Positions 7,758 through 10,217 of a stretch of 10,217 bases of DNA are shown piece by piece. The translations under genes were made by a program, and so were the position numbers. The stretch covers positions 43,735 to 53,951 of the forward strand of contig ML769532.1 in NCBI GenBank assembly GCA_009733575.1. The letters run 5' to 3'. This DNA comes from Gymnopus androsaceus JB14 (taxonomy: Eukaryota > Basidiomycota > Agaricomycetes > Agaricales > Omphalotaceae). Position 1 is the first letter of the stretch. Each line of letters starts with the position of its first letter. The notes under the pieces were generated by a model that did not search any database, was not told the DNA's origin, and was given only the letters and a program-made list of their open reading frames with translations.

Positions 7758-10217
7758 AACTGATGGTATGTACTAATACGTTTTATTACTTGGTTGATGC
7801 TGCTGATACTTTGTCTTAGTAGACAGTGGTATGTAACATGTTTTATTAATTGCTCACTACTAATGTATTGATTTTACTCCCTAGCCAGCAACGGTATGTA
7901 ATATGCTTTATTTCTTGGTTGCTGCTGATACTTTGTCTTCTTATTCCCTACTAGAAGGTATGCAATATGCTATATTACTTGCTTGCTACTAACACATTGT
8001 TTTCTTGCTCCCAGAAAAGGTATGTAATATGCTTTATTTCTTGCTCACTGCTGATATTCTTTCTATTTCCTAGGCGGTGGTATGTAACATGTTTTATTAA
8101 TTGCGCACTACTAATGTATTGATTTTGCTTCCCAGGCGCTGGTATGTAATATGCTTTATTTCTTACTTACTGCTGATATTCTTTCTATTTCCTAGGCGGT
8201 GGTATGTAACATGTTTTTATATTGCGCACTACTAATGTATTGATTTTGCTTCCCAGGCGCTGGTATGTAATATGCTTTATTTCTTACTTACTGCTGATAT
8301 TCTTTCTATTTCCTAGCCGGTGGTATGTAACATGTTTTATTAATTGCGTACCACTTAATGTATTGAGTTTGCTCTTAGTCGTTAGTATGTAATATGCATT
8401 ATTTCGTGGTTGCTGCTGATACTTTATCTTCTTCTTCCTTACTAGAAGGTATGCAATATGCTATATTATGTTTTCGCTCACTACTAATTTGTTGTTTTTG
8501 CTCCCCAGTGATTGGTATGTAATACACTTTATTCTTCAACCAGGATTGCTGCTCATACTTTGTCTTTCTATTCCCTAGGTGGTACGTACTACGCTTTATT
8601 AAATACTTGCTCACGAGTCACTACTAATATATTGTTTGTTTTGCTCCCTAGCCGCTAGTGTGTAATATATTTTATTTCTTGCCCAATACTGATACTTTGT
8701 TCTCCTGTTCTCTAGGCGATGGTACGTAATATGCTTTATTACTTACTTGCTACTAATACTTTTTTTTCGCTCCCCAGCCACCAGTATGTAATATGCTATA
8801 TTTCCTGTTCACTGCTGATACTTTGTCTTTCTATTCCCTAGATTGTATGTAAGCATACTATATTACTTGCTTGTTACTAATGCACTGTTTCTGTTTTTCA
8901 CTTCCCAGCTGCTGGTATGTAATATCCTTTGTTTCTTGATCACCACTGATACTTTTTCTTCCTCTTCCCTAGTTGGTAGTATGTAATATGCTTTATTAAT
9001 TACTCACTACTAATACACTGTTCTTTTGTTCCCCAGCTACAGGTATGTCATATGTTTACTTCTTGCTCACTGCTGATACTTTGTCTTTCTGGATCCTAGC
9101 ACCTGGTATGTAACACCTTCTATGACTTGCTTGCTATTAATAATAGACCATTGTTTGTTTTTGCTACATAGCTATTGGTGTGTAATATGCTATATTTCCT
9201 GCTCACCACTGATACTTTGTCTTTCTACTCCCTAGATAGTATGTAATATGCTTTGTTGCTTGCTCACTACTAACATCTTGTCATTTGTTCCCCAGATGCC
9301 CGTATGTAATATCCTTGTTTCTTGCTCATCACTGATACTTTGTTTTTCCTCTTCCCCAGTTGGTAGTATGTAATATGCTTTATTAATTACTCACTACTAA
9401 TATATTGTTCTTTTGTTCCCTAGCTATAGGTATGTCATATGTTTTACTTCTTGCTCACTGCTGATACTTTGCTTTGCTGGACCCTAGGAGCTGGTATGTA
9501 ACACTTTATATGACTTGCTTGCTACTAATAGTACATTGTTTTTTTTGCTCCATAGATGGTGGTATGTAATATACTATATTTCCTACTCACTGCTGATACT
9601 TTGTCTTTCTATTCCCTAGATAGTATGTAGTATGCTTTATTGCTTGCTCACTACTAATATCTTGTTTTTTGTTCCCCAGATGGTGGTATGTAATATCCTT
9701 GTTCCATGCTCACTGCTGATACTTTCCTCTTCCCTAGCCGGTAGTATGTAATATGCTTCATTACTTGATCATTACTAACTTTTTTTTTTGTTTCCCAGCT
9801 GGCGGTATGTTGTATGTTTTACTTCTTGCTCACTGCTGATACTTTGTCTTTCTGGACCCTAGGAGCTGGTATGTAACACTTTCTATGACTTGCTTGCTAT
9901 TAATAATAGTCCATTGTTTGTTTTTGCTCCATAGTTGTTGGTATGTAATATGCTATATTTCCTGTTCACTGCTGATACTTTGTCTTTCTATTCCCTAGAT
10001 TGTATGTAACATACTATATTACTTGCTTGTTACTAATGCACTGTTTCTGTTTTCACTCCCCAGCTACTGGTACTTTGTTTCTTGATCACCACTGATGCTC
10101 ACTGCTGATACCTTTTCTCCTATTCCCTAGTTAAAGGTATGTAATATGCTTTATTAATTACTCACTACTAATATGTTGTTTGTTTCGCTCCCTAGCCGCT
10201 AGTGTGTAATATATTTT
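7758..10217 (+). CDS. Putative micro-exon array gene: 39 micro-exons and about 39 mini-introns, incomplete at right
   Basis: Introns are 52-70 nt. Of 39 donors, 31 are GTATGT; variants are GTATGC (7958, 8449), GTACGT (8582, 8722), GTGTGT (8658, 9178, 10202) and GTACTT (10070). Each intron has a branch-like CTAAT/CTAAC or CTGAT and a pyrimidine tract ending in TAG or CAG. Exons are 3 or 6 nt, plus one of 9. Exon 1 (7758-7765) ends in ATG directly before GTATGT, setting phase 0. Exons 2 and 3 are 7823-7828 and 7885-7893; the rest are listed under the repeat units. Phase-0 reading gives M-TV-PAT-K, then mostly Ala/Val/Leu/Ile/Met/Pro. Problems: exon 5 is 5 nt (8015-8019), exon 13 begins with TGA (8509-8514), and exon 27 ends with TAG (9424-9429). 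An uninterrupted product therefore needs skipping of these exons, or the gene is decaying or non-coding. No terminal exon lies in the window. Confidence 0.45.
7955..8445 (+). repeat. Higher-order unit 1 (expanded by one extra two-exon unit)
   Basis: Micro-exons: 7955-7957 AAG, 8015-8019 AAAAG, 8074-8079 GCGGTG, 8136-8141 GCGCTG, 8196-8201 GCGGTG, 8257-8262 GCGCTG, 8317-8322 CCGGTG, 8379-8384 TCGTTA. Removing one copy of the GCGGTG/GCGCTG pair leaves the six-exon plan of the later units. The 5-nt exon breaks the frame if included. Confidence 0.75.
8074..8316 (+). repeat. Recent tandem duplication of a two-intron, two-exon unit
   Basis: Copy one, 8074-8195 (122 bp), and copy two, 8196-8316 (121 bp), are nearly identical. 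The visible difference is in the T/A run near the start of the first intron (TTTTATTAATTG against TTTTTATATTG). The duplicated unit is one exon pair with one intron of each subtype, which suggests that the dimer is what the array grows by. Confidence 0.85.
8446..8841 (+). repeat. Higher-order unit 2
   Basis: Micro-exons: 8446-8448 AAG, 8509-8514 TGATTG, 8579-8581 GTG, 8652-8657 CCGCTA, 8716-8721 GCGATG, 8778-8783 CCACCA. TGATTG puts a stop in phase 0. The right half (8679 onward) is the closest relative of the start of the minus-strand arm. Confidence 0.75.
8842..9235 (+). repeat. Higher-order unit 3
   Basis: Micro-exons: 8842-8844 ATT, 8909-8914 CTGCTG, 8973-8978 TTGGTA, 9037-9042 CTACAG, 9100-9105 CACCTG, 9172-9177 CTATTG. 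In phase 0 these give ILLLVLQHLLL. This unit corresponds to minus exons 3-8. Confidence 0.78.
9236..9619 (+). repeat. Higher-order unit 4
   Basis: Micro-exons: 9236-9238 ATA, 9296-9301 ATGCCC, 9360-9365 TTGGTA, 9424-9429 CTATAG, 9488-9493 GAGCTG, 9556-9561 ATGGTG. In phase 0 these give IMPLVL, stop, ELMV. CTATAG corresponds to CTACAG in unit 3, so the stop is one C-to-T change away from Gln. Confidence 0.78.
9620..9998 (+). repeat. Higher-order unit 5
   Basis: Micro-exons: 9620-9622 ATA, 9680-9685 ATGGTG, 9738-9743 CCGGTA, 9799-9804 CTGGCG, 9863-9868 GAGCTG, 9935-9940 TTGTTG. In phase 0 these give IMVPVLAELLL with no stop. Confidence 0.78.
9999..10217 (+). repeat. Higher-order unit 6, cut by the window edge
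   Basis: Micro-exons: 9999-10001 ATT, 10064-10069 CTACTG, 10131-10136 TTAAAG, 10196-10201 CCGCTA, followed by a GTGTGT donor at 10202. The intron at 10070-10130 is a hybrid with a damaged donor (GTACTT) and two branch-like motifs (ACTGATGC and GCTGATAC), as expected from unequal exchange or slippage between neighbouring introns. Confidence 0.72.

Noticed and set aside
8399..8614. Minus-strand open frame of 71 codons
   Set aside because: It is antisense to the intron array, and its translation is just the reverse reading of splice motifs.
7740..10217. Ordinary minisatellite or centromere-like satellite
   Set aside because: Donor, branch and acceptor motifs are kept in every unit in the right order and spacing while other bases vary, and exon lengths are multiples of three. 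A plain satellite explains the copying but not these constraints. It remains the main null hypothesis.
6949..10217. CRISPR array, because of regular short spacers between repeats
   Set aside because: The setting is eukaryotic, the spacers are 3-6 nt, the repeats are directional introns rather than 25-40 nt palindromic repeats, and there is no cas gene.

Overview
The window looks like nuclear DNA of a basidiomycete fungus, probably a Tremellomycete-like yeast. The evidence is a conserved four-helix fungal membrane-protein gene on the minus strand with four introns of 50-51 nt. These carry GTATGT or GTACGT donors, TTAAC/CTAAT branch sites and TAG (once AAG) acceptors. The lineage is inference; no rRNA or marker gene is present.

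Left part (1-2564): relics of mobile or repeated genes, with open frames broken by stops and frameshifts, followed by a minus-strand F-box/WD40 gene of Cdc4/Fbw7 type that stops after its first WD40 repeat. Middle (2781-3976): the intact membrane-protein gene. From 4000 to 6900 there is little intact coding sequence. It holds a tRNA-like element with both Pol III boxes (about 4652-4720), a decayed MFS transporter of monocarboxylate-transporter type (about 5104-5740), and sequence I cannot assign.

Right part (6949-10217): the remarkable region. It is an array of tiny spliceosomal-type introns (52-74 nt) separated by micro-exons of 3 or 6 nt, occasionally 9 or 12. One arm runs leftwards on the minus strand (7661 to 6949) and one runs rightwards on the plus strand (7758 to beyond the window edge), head to head around a roughly 100-bp unique core. 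On the plus strand I count 39 candidate micro-exons. 37 have lengths divisible by three; the exceptions are the first, which ends in ATG, and exon 5. Two intron subtypes alternate without exception. From exon 4 onward the array is built of higher-order units of six exons, each starting with a 3-nt exon.

The minus arm can be read as a complete nine-exon gene. An ATG sits at the very end of its first exon, seven symmetric phase-0 micro-exons follow, then a 123-nt terminal coding exon, giving 56 residues from 171 coding bases spread over about 660 bp. The micro-exons encode mostly Leu, Ile, Val, Ala and Met. Because nearly every exon is symmetric and phase 0, skipping any of them keeps the frame, so the locus could produce combinatorial peptide variants. 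The non-coding alternative is a satellite made from a duplicated intron. Transcript data would decide between them.
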